Positions 1 through 7,778 of a stretch of DNA of 64,000 nt are shown here, piece after piece (position 1 is the first letter of the stretch; each line of letters opens with the position of its first letter). Under the pieces are notes generated by a model. That model saw only the letters and a program-made list of their open reading frames with translations. It was not told the DNA's origin and made no database searches. Location: positions 124,001 to 188,000 of the forward strand of contig JACPUC010000007.1 of assembly GCA_016192455.1 (NCBI GenBank), read 5' to 3'. Position numbers and translations under genes: made by a program. Source of the DNA: Candidatus Tectimicrobiota bacterium. Its GTDB lineage: Bacteria > JACPUC01.

Positions 1-1557
1 CTGGTGGCTCGACAGGTTCACCTCCAGGCTGCGGCTCCAGGTCGCCGCATCCATTTCCGCGATACTGCGGCTGGCCGGGAAGATGCCGGCGTTGCTGATG
101 AGCAGATCAAGGCCCCCGAAGGCTTCCACGACGCCCTCGACGGCCGTCGCCACGGCGGACGCATCGGTGACGTCGCAGGTGACGCCGACGGCGTCGCGCC
201 CGGCGAACAGGCGGGTCACCTCGTCGTTCTTGTCGAGGGCCGCGACCGCGGCGCCCTGGGCGCGCAACGCCTCCGCGCAGGCCCGGCCGATGCCGCTGGC
301 GCCTCCCGTCACCAAGGCGACCTTGCCCTGGAAGGGTGCGCTGGCCGCCCCCTTGGCGAGCTTCGCCTGCTCGAGCTCCCAGTACTCGACATCAAAGAGC
401 TCCTCCTCCGGCAGCGCCCGCCACCCCCCCAGCGCCTCGCCCCACTGGATGGCGCGGATGGTGTGGGCGACGATGTCCGCCACCACTAGCGCCTCGTGCG
501 CCGAGCGCCCCAAGGCGAGCGTCCCGTACCCCGGCCACACCGCCCAGCGCGGCGCGGCATCGAGGCGGGTGAGCCGCGGCGCGGCGTGGCGCTCGAAGTA
601 GCGCCGGTAAGCGTCCGCATAGCGCGCCACCTCCTCCTCGGCATCATCCCCCATGATAACGGGGAGGCGCTTGGTGCGAATGATGTGATCCGGCGTGAGC
701 GGACCACGGCTGGCGATGGCGGAGACATCGGGACGCTCGGCGAAGCCGCGCGCCGCCGCGCCCGCCTCCAGCCGAACCACGAGCGGCGCCCCCCGCACCG
801 AGGAGGCGGCGCGCCGGAAGCGAGCCAGCGGCAGCAGGGGGAGCGCGGGCGGCGGCTCGGCGGCCAGGAGCACCCGCAAGACGCCGCGCCGCTCGAGGTA
901 GTCCTCGGCCTCCGACACCAGGCCGATCATGCGCTCGTAGCTGGCGCGCGCCTCGTCGGCGAAGGTGAAGACGCCGTGGTTCAGCAGCACCATCCCCTCG
1001 AAGGCGCTCCAGTCGAGGTCGCGCGTCATCTCGTAGACCCTGCGCGCCAGGATGAAGCCGGGCATGACATAGGGGACGATGAGAACCCGCGCGCCGTAAA
1101 TCTCCCGCATGCGCTCCTCGCCCGCGTCGGTATTGGTGATCGCCACGACGGCATCGGCGTGGGTATGATCGACGTAGGCGCGCGGGATGATGGCGTGCAG
1201 GATGGCTTCCACCGACGGATTCGGCGCGTTGGGATCGAGCATCGCCGCTCGCTGGACGCGCACCATCTCGGCGTCGCTCATGCGCGCCACCCCGGCCATG
1301 CGGCGCAGCACCTGCAGCCGCACCGGCGCGAAGCCCGCCGCCTCGATGGTGGCGAGGTCCCAGCCGCTCCCCTTGACGTAGAGCACCTCTTCAAGATCGC
1401 CGAAGAAGTTGGCGGCTTTCATCTTCAGCGAGGTGTTGCCGCCGCCGTGCAGCACCAGGTCCGGCTCGCGCCCCAGCAACCGCGACGTGTAGACCCGCAG
1501 CGCCAGCGCGTCTCCAGCGCAGGCCCTCGCCTCGTCAGCGTCCCACAAGCTCTTCAC
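1..1557 (-). CDS. Bifunctional class II aldolase / short-chain dehydrogenase (3' end off window)
   Basis: A RhaD/YuxG-like fusion that would cleave a sugar phosphate and oxidise or reduce the aldehyde product. The 519 residues present begin at a GTG (1557-1555) led by GGAGG about six bases upstream. The N-terminal class II aldolase domain carries HGGGNTS, the metal-binding DHTHAD and LNHGVF. After a linker, a Rossmann SDR domain starts near residue 425 with VTGGASGIG and reaches the NAG motif (SNAGIFPAS) before the window edge. Family members are usually about 650-700 residues, so about a quarter, including the catalytic YxxxK, lies outside. The frame is open throughout. The family is clear; the substrate (rhamnulose phosphate or another sugar) is not. 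Confidence 0.88.
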   Translation of the reverse strand, partial: MKSLWDADEARACAGDALALRVYTSRLLGREPDLVLHGGGNTSLKMKAANFFGDLEEVLYVKGSGWDLATIEAAGFAPVRLQVLRRMAGVARMSDAEMVRVQRAAMLDPNAPNPSVEAILHAIIPRAYVDHTHADAVVAITNTDAGEERMREIYGARVLIVPYVMPGFILARRVYEMTRDLDWSAFEGMVLLNHGVFTFADEARASYERMIGLVSEAEDYLERRGVLRVLLAAEPPPALPLLPLARFRRAASSVRGAPLVVRLEAGAAARGFAERPDVSAIASRGPLTPDHIIRTKRLPVIMGDDAEEEVARYADAYRRYFERHAAPRLTRLDAAPRWAVWPGYGTLALGRSAHEALVVADIVAHTIRAIQWGEALGGWRALPEEELFDVEYWELEQAKLAKGAASAPFQGKVALVTGGASGIGRACAEALRAQGAAVAALDKNDEVTRLFAGRDAVGVTCDVTDASAVATAVEGVVEAFGGLDLLISNAGIFPASRSIAEMDAATWSRSLEVNLSSHQ

Positions 1558-1590
1558 GAACCGCCTCCACGCGCGCCCATCTCAAGAAGA

Positions 1591-1671
1591 GAACCACTGA
1601 TGGACACGGATAGACACGGATGATGCAGCATTTTCACTTCTCCGTGTTCATCTGTGTTCATCCGTGGTTCC
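1591..1671. repeat. Imperfect inverted repeat, left flank of GxxExxY element
   Basis: Two arms of about 31 bases, starting GAACCACTGATGGACACGG (1591) and ending TCATCCGTGGTTC (1671), are imperfect reverse complements around a short spacer. Each arm is itself built from a GATGGACACG / GATGAACACG-like 10-mer repeated in tandem. Closely similar arms occur at 2063-2165 and 28292-28355. No coding function is visible. Confidence 0.8.
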
Positions 1672-1688
1672 TTCCTCATCCGCGGTTC

Positions 1689-2156
1689 TCACAGAACAAC
1701 CCTTTTCCATTCGAGTTTCGGACGCTTGAAATTCAGAATGATCCCGACTCTTAATCTTGTGATTTTGAGGTAGTTTAGAATCTGAGCGAGCTCCAGATCC
1801 GTGATCTTCTCGACGGCCTTCGTATCGACAACGATCTGGTTGAAGGCGATCAGATCGGGCACGTAGTCCCCAACTTTCACGCCCTTGTAGATGACATCGA
1901 AGCGAGACTGCTGCTGAACAGGGATGTTGCGCAGACCAAACTCGACGACCAAGGCGTTTTCGTAGGGCTTCTCAAGTAGTCCATGCCCCAGGCCATTTAA
2001 CACTTCCATTGCGCAACCGATAATCTGCCACGTCTCTTCTTCATGCAGGAATGGACCTTCTTGAACCACTGATGGACACGGGTTCACACGGATGTCTTTT
2101 GCAAGAGAACCCTGATCTTTTTCCCGTCCCATAAATCCGTGTCCATCTGTGTTCAT
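1689..2156 (-). CDS. GxxExxY family protein (PD-(D/E)XK nuclease-like)
   Basis: The product has up to 155 residues and contains the family signature as GLLEKPY, followed by a nuclease-like core: YVPDLIAF, VDTKAV, then an amphipathic helix with QILNYLK and VGIILNF. The D...D-x-K arrangement resembles PD-(D/E)XK enzymes. The biochemical role of this family is not established. The ATG at 2156 lies inside an inverted repeat, so about the first 35 residues are translated repeat DNA. The conserved domain begins only at FLHEEETW, so the true start may be internal. The gene sits alone between two copies of an interspersed repeat, as if it travels with it. Confidence 0.78.
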   Translation of the reverse strand: MNTDGHGFMGREKDQGSLAKDIRVNPCPSVVQEGPFLHEEETWQIIGCAMEVLNGLGHGLLEKPYENALVVEFGLRNIPVQQQSRFDVIYKGVKVGDYVPDLIAFNQIVVDTKAVEKITDLELAQILNYLKITRLRVGIILNFKRPKLEWKRVVL

Positions 2157-2165
2157 CCGTGGTTC
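2063..2165. repeat. Imperfect inverted repeat, right flank of GxxExxY element
   Basis: The left arm 2063-2089 and right arm 2136-2165 are imperfect reverse complements of the same family as 1591-1671. The 27 bases at 2063-2089 reappear exactly, as reverse complement, at 28328-28354, about 26 kb away. The right arm contains the annotated start of the GxxExxY gene. Confidence 0.8.
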
Positions 2166-2174
2166 CCTTCCTCC

Positions 2175-2873
2175 CTACCCCGCCATCCAACGCAGGAACT
2201 GCTCGAACAGCGCCTGGCGATCGATGCCCTCGAAGAAGTGCGTGCCGCCTTCCAGGAGGGGGGTCTCGCAGGGTCCGGCGGCGTTGGCGGCGATGCGCCG
2301 CGCGTGCTGGTAGGGAATCGCCGCGTCGCCCTTGCAGTGGACGAGGTAGATCGGCCGCGGCGCAATCGCGGTGACGTTCACCTTGGCGTTCGCCGCGGCG
2401 GTATCGGCGTCGTCCAGCTCGCCGAAACGGTCGCGCAGAATGCCGCGGCTGTCAGGCCGGTCGCGGTAGACGTCCTCCAGGGAGGCGAACGAGGCGAGGG
2501 CGATGCCGCCGGCGATCAGCGGGTCGCGCGCCGTGGCCGTCACCGTCATTGTCCCACCCGTGCTTAACCCCATCATCCAGACCCTGAGGCCCCGTTCGCG
2601 CAGCCAGCCGGCGAGGAAACTCATGTCCCGCGGCCAGGCCGCCAGCTTCGGAGCGCCGGTGGATCGCCCGTAGCCGCGATGCTCCAAACTCAGCACGTGC
2701 GCGCCGCGCTCAGCGAGGTATTCCTGCAGGTCCCGGAACTTGTGGCTTCCACCCCAGCCATGACTGAAGACGACGCCCAGGCCGTCGGCGGCGCGCGGCA
2801 CAAAGAACTTGCAGAAGAGGAAACACCCCTCGTGCTCGAGGTGGAGGTCCCAATGTCGCGGCGGCGGTTTCAT
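2175..2873 (-). CDS. Alpha/beta hydrolase (dienelactone hydrolase-like)
   Basis: A soluble alpha/beta hydrolase of 232 residues. Seen: oxyanion-side motif FSHGWGGS (about 36-43), nucleophile elbow GLSTGG (Ser104), acid candidate in VHCKGDAAIP and late His in GGTHFF, in canonical order. The chosen ATG (MKPPPRHWD) has GAGGG just upstream. An upstream extension to 3047 is open but Arg/Pro/Gly-rich and unlike protein. It could be an esterase, peptidase-like or dienelactone hydrolase; the sequence does not distinguish. It lies between the GxxExxY element and the DsrE gene, all on the minus strand. Confidence 0.85.
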   Translation of the reverse strand: MKPPPRHWDLHLEHEGCFLFCKFFVPRAADGLGVVFSHGWGGSHKFRDLQEYLAERGAHVLSLEHRGYGRSTGAPKLAAWPRDMSFLAGWLRERGLRVWMMGLSTGGTMTVTATARDPLIAGGIALASFASLEDVYRDRPDSRGILRDRFGELDDADTAAANAKVNVTAIAPRPIYLVHCKGDAAIPYQHARRIAANAAGPCETPLLEGGTHFFEGIDRQALFEQFLRWMAG

Positions 2874-2962
2874 GCTGCCCTCATGGCGGGGGGGACGCTC
2901 CGCGTCCCTCGCGCGCGAGGCATGGCGTATGCCGGGGCGGCGCTTGCCCCGCCCGCTTACTG

Positions 2963-2985
2963 CGTCTCTCGCGCGCGCAGAGACG
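2963..2985 (-). terminator. Hairpin downstream of the DsrE-like gene
   Basis: CGTCTCT and AGAGACG form a perfect 7-bp stem around a CG-repeat loop, 26 bases after the stop of the DsrE-like gene. There is no U-tract, so intrinsic termination is uncertain; it could equally protect the 3' end. Confidence 0.4.
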
Positions 2986-3010
2986 GCTCGTGGGGCCGGC
3001 TGGCGACGCG

Positions 3011-3382
3011 TCAGAAGGAGACCACCTTCTCCGCCTCCACGACCCACCTCACGAGGTCCTGCATGGAAGCGATCTCGGCGCCCTCAATCATCTCACCCTG
3101 TTCCAGAGCACGCTCCGCCGCGCAGACCCCGCACAGCTTCACGCGCACCCCTTGCGCGAGGGCGGCCTTCATGAGCCCCTCGCAGTTCGGCATGCGCTCA
3201 TCCGCAAGAAAGGGCATCTCCTTCGGCGCCTGACCTTTCTTGCAGACGAGCACCGCATCCTCGAACAGGAAGAGGTTCACCTCGTGGTTCTCGTAGCGTG
3301 CCGCCAGGACGAAGCGCAGGGTGGTGTAGAGCCGCTCCTTGCCGTACGGCGGCTCCCCAACAATCACCGTAATGGTTGCCAT
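3011..3382 (-). CDS. DsrE/DsrF-like sulfur-relay family protein
   Basis: A small soluble protein (123 residues) of the DsrE fold. It starts with a beta strand (ATITVIVGEPPYG), continues with AARYENHEVNLFLFEDAV, and has cysteines at VCKKG, PNCEG and LCGVCAAER. The last is the position of the persulfide-carrying cysteine in this family. Start ATG is preceded by AGGAGGTGC. Likely role is sulfur transfer or a trimeric accessory protein; no dsr or tus partners are adjacent, so the pathway is unknown. Confidence 0.8.
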   Translation of the reverse strand: MATITVIVGEPPYGKERLYTTLRFVLAARYENHEVNLFLFEDAVLVCKKGQAPKEMPFLADERMPNCEGLMKAALAQGVRVKLCGVCAAERALEQGEMIEGAEIASMQDLVRWVVEAEKVVSF

Positions 3383-3763
3383 GCACCTCCTCCTTCGTCA
3401 CAGCTCGGCAGCGTCACCTGGCAGCGAATGAGGGGATGCTTCCACGGCGGCAGCCCAAAGAGACTGACCGGGACATCGCGGGCGTGGTTCGGGACCGGGA
3501 GGCGGCCGGCATCCTCCCCGGCGCCCCCTGGGATCACAGGCAACGCCAGATGGTGTGGCGGCTCGCCGTCTCGGCGGCGTATTCTTGCATGCTGGAGGGG
3601 CAAACTCAACGGCGCTCCGGGCGGCACGGCGAGCGGCACAGGCCCGCGCCAGCGCGCGCATCCCGGAGGCCGCGATCGGCAGGCGCAAGACCGCGCCGAC
3701 GGCGCCGCGCCCTTGCGCGCCGCCACCACACGCTCAGCGGCATGGCGCCGATAGCGAAGCCTG
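3383..3763. other. Intergenic region, no gene seen
   Basis: Divergent spacer between the DsrE-like gene and rplC. Open frames here are low-complexity Arg/Ala/Pro translations of GC-rich DNA with no recognisable domain. A promoter for the DsrE-like gene must lie here but no convincing sigma70 pair was found. Confidence 0.6.
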
Positions 3764-3792
3764 TTGCTTTTCCTTTGCTCATAACGTATATT
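3764..3792 (+). promoter_or_regulatory. Candidate sigma70 promoter for rplC
   Basis: TTGCTT (3764-3769), a 17-base spacer and TATATT (3787-3792) lie about 90 bases before the rplC ATG in a locally AT-richer stretch. The -10 matches the consensus at five of six positions. Confidence 0.6.
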
Positions 3793-3883
3793 GCGCCCCG
3801 TGCCCAAGGCCGGAGTGTGCTGGAGCGACAGGCGGCGGAGCATCTTTCTTTCCTGGATGCGGCGACTCACTCGGAGCAGAGCA

Positions 3884-4549
3884 ATGGCGTTAGGATTGAT
3901 CGGCAAGAAACTCGGCATGACGCATATCTTCGACTCGGAGGGGAACCCGATCCCCATCACGCTCATTGCCGCCGGGCCGTGCAAGGTGGCGCAGGTGAAG
4001 TCGGTGAAGCGGGACGGCTACCGCGCCGTTCAACTGGCTTTCGAGGTCATGCGTGAAAAGCGCCTCTCCAAGCCGGAGGGGGGACATCTCCGCAAGGCGG
4101 GCATCGAGCCCATGCGGGTGCTGCGGGAATTTCGCCTCGACGCTTCGCAGCAGCCGGAGGTGGCGCCGGGAGACACGCTTGACGCCAGCCTCTTCAAGGT
4201 GGGCGACCTCGTCGATATCATCGGCACATCGAAAGGGCGCGGCTTTACGGGCGTGATCAAGCGGCACGGATTCAGCGGCACCGCCAGCAACACGCATGGC
4301 TCCCATGAGTATTTCCGGCATGGCGGCTCCATCGGTGGCCGTTTCCCTCAGCACGTCATCAAGGGGGTGGGGATGCCGGGGCGCTACGGCGGCAGCCGCG
4401 TCACCATGCAGAACCTGCAAGTGGTGGATGTGCGCCCGGCGCAGAACCTCCTGGCGGTGCGGGGAGCCGTGCCCGGCTCCCGCAACGGCTATGTCTTCAT
4501 TCGCCCTGCGAAGAAGGGACCGGCCCCGACCTCAACCTCCGGCTCGTAG
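3884..4549 (+). CDS. rplC: 50S ribosomal protein L3, stand-alone gene
   Basis: L3 binds 23S rRNA near the peptidyl transferase centre and is an early assembly protein. The 221-residue product starts MALGLIGKKLGMTHIF, the canonical L3 opening, and has GTSKGRGFTGVIKRHGF, the loop region HGGSIGGRF and MPGRYGG, then VVDVRPAQNLLAVRGAVPG. Start ATG has GGAG eight bases upstream; an in-frame extension to 3791 is not L3-like. Oddity: rplC normally follows rpsJ and precedes rplD in the S10 operon, but here it has its own promoter and hairpin and no ribosomal neighbours. It is either relocated or a second copy. A short Pro/Thr/Ser tail ends the protein. Confidence 0.93.
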   Translation: MALGLIGKKLGMTHIFDSEGNPIPITLIAAGPCKVAQVKSVKRDGYRAVQLAFEVMREKRLSKPEGGHLRKAGIEPMRVLREFRLDASQQPEVAPGDTLDASLFKVGDLVDIIGTSKGRGFTGVIKRHGFSGTASNTHGSHEYFRHGGSIGGRFPQHVIKGVGMPGRYGGSRVTMQNLQVVDVRPAQNLLAVRGAVPGSRNGYVFIRPAKKGPAPTSTSGS

Positions 4550-4551
4550 AA

Positions 4552-4574
4552 GCGCCATCGCTGGCGATGGGCGC
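4552..4574 (+). terminator. Hairpin after rplC
   Basis: GCGCCATCG pairs with CGATGGGCGC (one bulged G) around a CTGG loop, two bases after the rplC stop. There is no T-run, so it is a GC-type terminator or stabilising hairpin at best. Confidence 0.5.
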
Positions 4575-4749
4575 GGCGCCGTGGGGAGGGGGTGTTTTCC
4601 CCGCGCCCAGCCCGCCGCCGTACCCCACCGCCGCGAGCTTCGCAGGCGCGGCACCACGGAGCATGGGGGTCAATGATCCCCGCCACGCGCCTTCCCTCTC
4701 CTACCGCTCTCCACACCTCCGATGCCCCGGCGGGTGCCGCAACTTGCCG

Positions 4750-5979
4750 CTACGGCGCAGCGCGCAGCGCCTCAAAGCTTTCCGGCCGTTGCAGCATGGA
4801 GTCATAGGAAAAGAGGACGATCAGGCCGGGCCGCAGCTCCTCCACCACGTCGAGCTGGCGGCGCAGTTGGCCGAGGTCGTCGAGCAGCATGTACGCCCCC
4901 AGGCCGATAGCGGCCCGCGAGCGACCCCCTACCGCCAGCGCCTGCCGGCTGAGGTGGCGAACGAGCTGCGTATCCGTCGAGTACGCCATCACCACGGCGA
5001 AATCGAGCAGCCCCTCATCCAACCATCCCCGCCAGTCCTGAAACGCCGTCAGGTACGCCCGATCGGCCCAGGCCAGCACCGCCGCCGAGAGCGCCATGTC
5101 GGGGTTCGCTTGCTTCACGAGCCGGTGCGCCCGGCGCACAAAGGCGTTCACCTGCCCGCGCCGCCACTCGTCCCAGCCCTTGGGAGCGATGAACCTGCCC
5201 TCCTGCCTGGTGAAGCGCCGCTGGCTCTGCCGCTCGAAGCGCTCCCGACTCTCCACGCCATAGCCGAAGTCCACCCCCGCGGCGAAGCGCACACCCGGGT
5301 TGATCGGCACGACGTACGGGTAGCGGAGGAAATCGAAGTGCACCCCATCAAGCTGCGGGTGGAGATCGATCAGCTCCGCCACGATGGCCAGGAGCTCCTG
5401 CTGCACCCGCTCGCTGCCGGGATCGAGCCAGTAACCGGGGGTGCCGAGAACGAAGTAGCGGCCCAGCTCGCCGGGGATGCGGAACTCCTCGTAGTCGAGC
5501 ATGGAGCGACCGTAGTTATCGACGAGCACGGCCTCGCGGCCGAGCCGCCGCAAGATCGGCGCCTGCCGATTCGCGGCGATGCGGAAAACGTTCACCCAGG
5601 CATGGACGCGCAGGTTGCGGCGGTGGGCCTGCTCGAGGATGTAGGCGAGAGGGCTGCGATACCCCGGGATGGCGGCGCGGCGGCTCGGTTCGTCATCGGC
5701 CAGCTTCGATGGGTACCAGGAGCGGTTGCCGCGGTAGACCTGCACGAACAGGTCATGCACCCCTGAGCTTTCGGCGCGGCTCAGCATCTCATCGATGCGG
5801 GCCTGCGAGTCGAGGGTGCGGTTGCTCCCCTCGTTGAGCACCCACCAGCCGAGCCGCGGCGGCAGGAGAAGGCCGCAGCCGCTGAGGAAGAGGCTGGAAA
5901 GAAGCAAAAGCAGCGCGGCGCCGCGGGCCCTGCACGCAGCGACTCGAGAGGCGGGGCGAGGGACGAACGACTCCTCCAT
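4750..5979 (-). CDS. GHL10/DUF187-family lipoprotein (glycoside hydrolase-like)
   Basis: A 409-residue exported lipoprotein. The N-terminus has positive residues, a Leu-rich stretch and a lipobox LFLSGC (Cys near 35). The mature part resembles the YngK-type glycosyl-hydrolase-like 10 TIM barrel: VHDLFVQVYRGN, HAWVNVFR, LDGVHFDFLRYPY (typical strand with acidic residues), and FAVVMAYSTD near the end. The family is thought to act on envelope polysaccharide or peptidoglycan-related sugars, but no substrate is proven. The ATG at 5979 fits the signal sequence; the longer open frame to 6435 runs into the nitrilase gene and is a shadow. Confidence 0.87.
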   Translation of the reverse strand: MEESFVPRPASRVAACRARGAALLLLLSSLFLSGCGLLLPPRLGWWVLNEGSNRTLDSQARIDEMLSRAESSGVHDLFVQVYRGNRSWYPSKLADDEPSRRAAIPGYRSPLAYILEQAHRRNLRVHAWVNVFRIAANRQAPILRRLGREAVLVDNYGRSMLDYEEFRIPGELGRYFVLGTPGYWLDPGSERVQQELLAIVAELIDLHPQLDGVHFDFLRYPYVVPINPGVRFAAGVDFGYGVESRERFERQSQRRFTRQEGRFIAPKGWDEWRRGQVNAFVRRAHRLVKQANPDMALSAAVLAWADRAYLTAFQDWRGWLDEGLLDFAVVMAYSTDTQLVRHLSRQALAVGGRSRAAIGLGAYMLLDDLGQLRRQLDVVEELRPGLIVLFSYDSMLQRPESFEALRAAP

Positions 5980-6047
5980 CCTCGCTACTCCACGTCGGGG
6001 ATAGGCGGCTGAGAGGAGGGCCGGAGCAAGGAGATGCGGCGGCGGGC

Positions 6048-6079
6048 CGCGCCGGCAGGAGCAGCCCCCTGCCGGCGCG
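6048..6079 (-). terminator. Strong 12-bp GC hairpin after the nitrilase gene
   Basis: CGCGCCGGCAGG (6048-6059) and CCTGCCGGCGCG (6068-6079) are perfect complements around an 8-base loop, 22 bases beyond the nitrilase stop. Very stable, but lacks a U-tract. Confidence 0.5.
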
Positions 6080-6100
6080 CGGGGCCGCCAGCGCCGGGCG

Positions 6101-7189
6101 CTACCACGTCGCCTGCAGCTCTTGGTGCTTCGCCTCGAGCTGCTGCTCGAGTGTCTGAATGCGGCTGCGCAGCTCCTCGAGATCGATGAGCTGTTCACTG
6201 CTGCGGCTGGCCGCGGCAGAGGTGGTGTAGCGCAGCGGCGTGAGCCGCTCGGGGTTGTAGTTGAGGCTGAGGACATCGTAGCGGCCATAGTTGCCCAGGA
6301 TGTCATGCGTCCACTTCGCCTCGACGACGTCCTCGAAGTCGGCATCGGCGTAAAGAATGCCTTCCCCATCCTCCTTCGGACCCGCCCGGAACTCCCCGTT
6401 CGGACCGATGATGGCGGTGCAGCCGCCGCCATCAATGATGCGGGCCTTCTCTTCCGGCGTGTCGCACAAGGCGTCGATAGTCGCCTGGTCCATATAGCCG
6501 GTGGAGCTGATCAGGAAGAGCTTCCCCTCGTGGGCATGCTGGCGCACCCGGAAGAGAACGCTTTCGCGCTGCAACGCCGGGAAGAGGTTGCAGGGGAAGG
6601 CCGGCCAGCCTGCCACGTGAATCTTCTCGCCGCGCGCAATGAGGCAGAACTTCGCCAGGCTGTTGGCGTGCTCGCCGCAGAGCAGTCCCCCGAGCTCGCC
6701 ATACTCGGTGGGGAAGACATGCAGGTGGCTGCCATCGCCGCGTCCATAGATGAGCTTCTCGATGATCGTCGGCTGCAGCTTGCGGTGCACGCCGAGGATG
6801 TCGCCGGCGGGATTAATGAAGAGCTGGGCATTGTAGAGCGTGCCGAGGCTGTGGCGATCACGCTCGTTGATGCCGCAGACGACGTACATATGCGCGGCGC
6901 GCGCCGCCTGGCAGAGGCGATCCGTCGCCGGGCTGGGCACCTCGATCCCCTCCCGGACGATGGCGCGGAAACGCCTCCCCTCCTCTTCCAGGAACGGGTT
7001 CGTCAGCTTCGTGAAGTACCAGAAGGGCGGGCCGGAGATATGGAACTCTGGAAACCCGATGATCTTCGCGCCGTGGTCCGCCGCCTCCTCGATGAAGCGG
7101 CAGGTCTTCTCGATGGTCGCCTCGCGATCCATGTAGACCGAGGCGATCTGCGCCGCCGCCAAACGCACGCGTGGAAATACGTCGCCCAT
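6101..7189 (-). CDS. Nitrilase superfamily carbon-nitrogen hydrolase
   Basis: Likely converts a nitrile (or amide) to the acid and ammonia in the cytoplasm. The 362-residue protein has the catalytic triad in order: Glu48 (GFPEF), Lys137 (HRKLQP) and Cys171 (LLCGEHAN). The GEHAN/GENTN-type cysteine context is that of the aliphatic/aryl nitrilase branch rather than omega-amidases. The last 35 residues (LIDLEELRSRIQTLEQQLEA) form a heptad-like coiled coil, longer than in most relatives, which could affect oligomer or filament assembly. Start ATG is preceded by GGAGGGAGAG. It is divergent from the GS-like/amidohydrolase pair; with them it fits nitrogen release from organic compounds. Confidence 0.9.
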   Translation of the reverse strand: MGDVFPRVRLAAAQIASVYMDREATIEKTCRFIEEAADHGAKIIGFPEFHISGPPFWYFTKLTNPFLEEEGRRFRAIVREGIEVPSPATDRLCQAARAAHMYVVCGINERDRHSLGTLYNAQLFINPAGDILGVHRKLQPTIIEKLIYGRGDGSHLHVFPTEYGELGGLLCGEHANSLAKFCLIARGEKIHVAGWPAFPCNLFPALQRESVLFRVRQHAHEGKLFLISSTGYMDQATIDALCDTPEEKARIIDGGGCTAIIGPNGEFRAGPKEDGEGILYADADFEDVVEAKWTHDILGNYGRYDVLSLNYNPERLTPLRYTTSAAASRSSEQLIDLEELRSRIQTLEQQLEAKHQELQATW

Positions 7190-7525
7190 CTCTCTCCCTC
7201 CTCACCGAAATATCCCTGGAACGGGACATGCCCACCACCCGCCGCCGCGTTCTCTCATCTATAGCAGCCGCGGCGCCGGGAGACAAGCCGCAGGTTGTTG
7301 CGAACCACTTCCCGACGGCCCACCGCCGCAGCGCTTTTCTTGACACCTTGCGGCGGCGCTGGCAGAAGGAAGGCCAGGCTGGCGAGAGATCGGCAGCGAC
7401 GGGCGGGAATTCCTTGCGAGGCGGCGGGTGTCGCTCCGCAAGGTACGCAGAGCGGCGGCTCCGCCATACCTCCTCCACCTTCAGGCGGGCCCGCTCCACG
7501 GCGCCCCCCTTCAGGCGGCGACACC
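7190..7525. other. Intergenic region, no gene seen
   Basis: Upstream region of the nitrilase gene. It contains an isolated TTGACA with no matching -10, and GC-rich stretches with short mirrored motifs. No protein-like frame was found. Confidence 0.55.
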
Positions 7526-7609
7526 ATGATGCTGGAAGCCGGGGTTCTCATCATTTTTTTTGCCGTGCTGGTGGTCTGCATCCTTATCATGATGTACGTG
7601 CGCCCCTGA
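7526..7609 (+). CDS. Possible 27-residue single-TM peptide
   Basis: An ATG-ATG start opens a short frame encoding MMLEAGVLIIFFAVLVVC and a basic end MMYVRP. About twenty consecutive hydrophobic residues would span a membrane once. The composition differs sharply from the Arg/Pro/Ala noise of surrounding frames, which is the only reason to list it. There is no strong Shine-Dalgarno and a T-run (tttttttt) falls inside it. Function unknown; it may be chance. Confidence 0.3.
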   Translation: MMLEAGVLIIFFAVLVVCILIMMYVRP

Positions 7610-7653
7610 AGACTATGCCGCGGCGGCACGGAGGCCGGCGCCGAGCATTCGAG

Positions 7654-7683
7654 TTGACCTCGTTTCGCGGCGCACCGTATCAT
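7654..7683 (+). promoter_or_regulatory. Candidate sigma70 promoter for the GS-like gene
   Basis: TTGACC (7654-7659), an 18-base spacer and TATCAT (7678-7683), each five of six to consensus, lie about 95 bases before the GS-like ATG. Confidence 0.6.
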
Positions 7684-7778
7684 AGCTGAGCAGCTCGCGC
7701 CGCATCGGGGGGGAGCCTCGGCGGACTAAGTCCCAGAGCCGGGCCGCGCGCTAACCTCGCCGGCAGGGAGCCGCAAGC

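Noticed and set aside
1591-2165. CRISPR-like array
   Set aside because: The repeats are inverted and 10-mer based with no regular spacers; no cas genes nearby. No CRISPR array was seen anywhere in the window.
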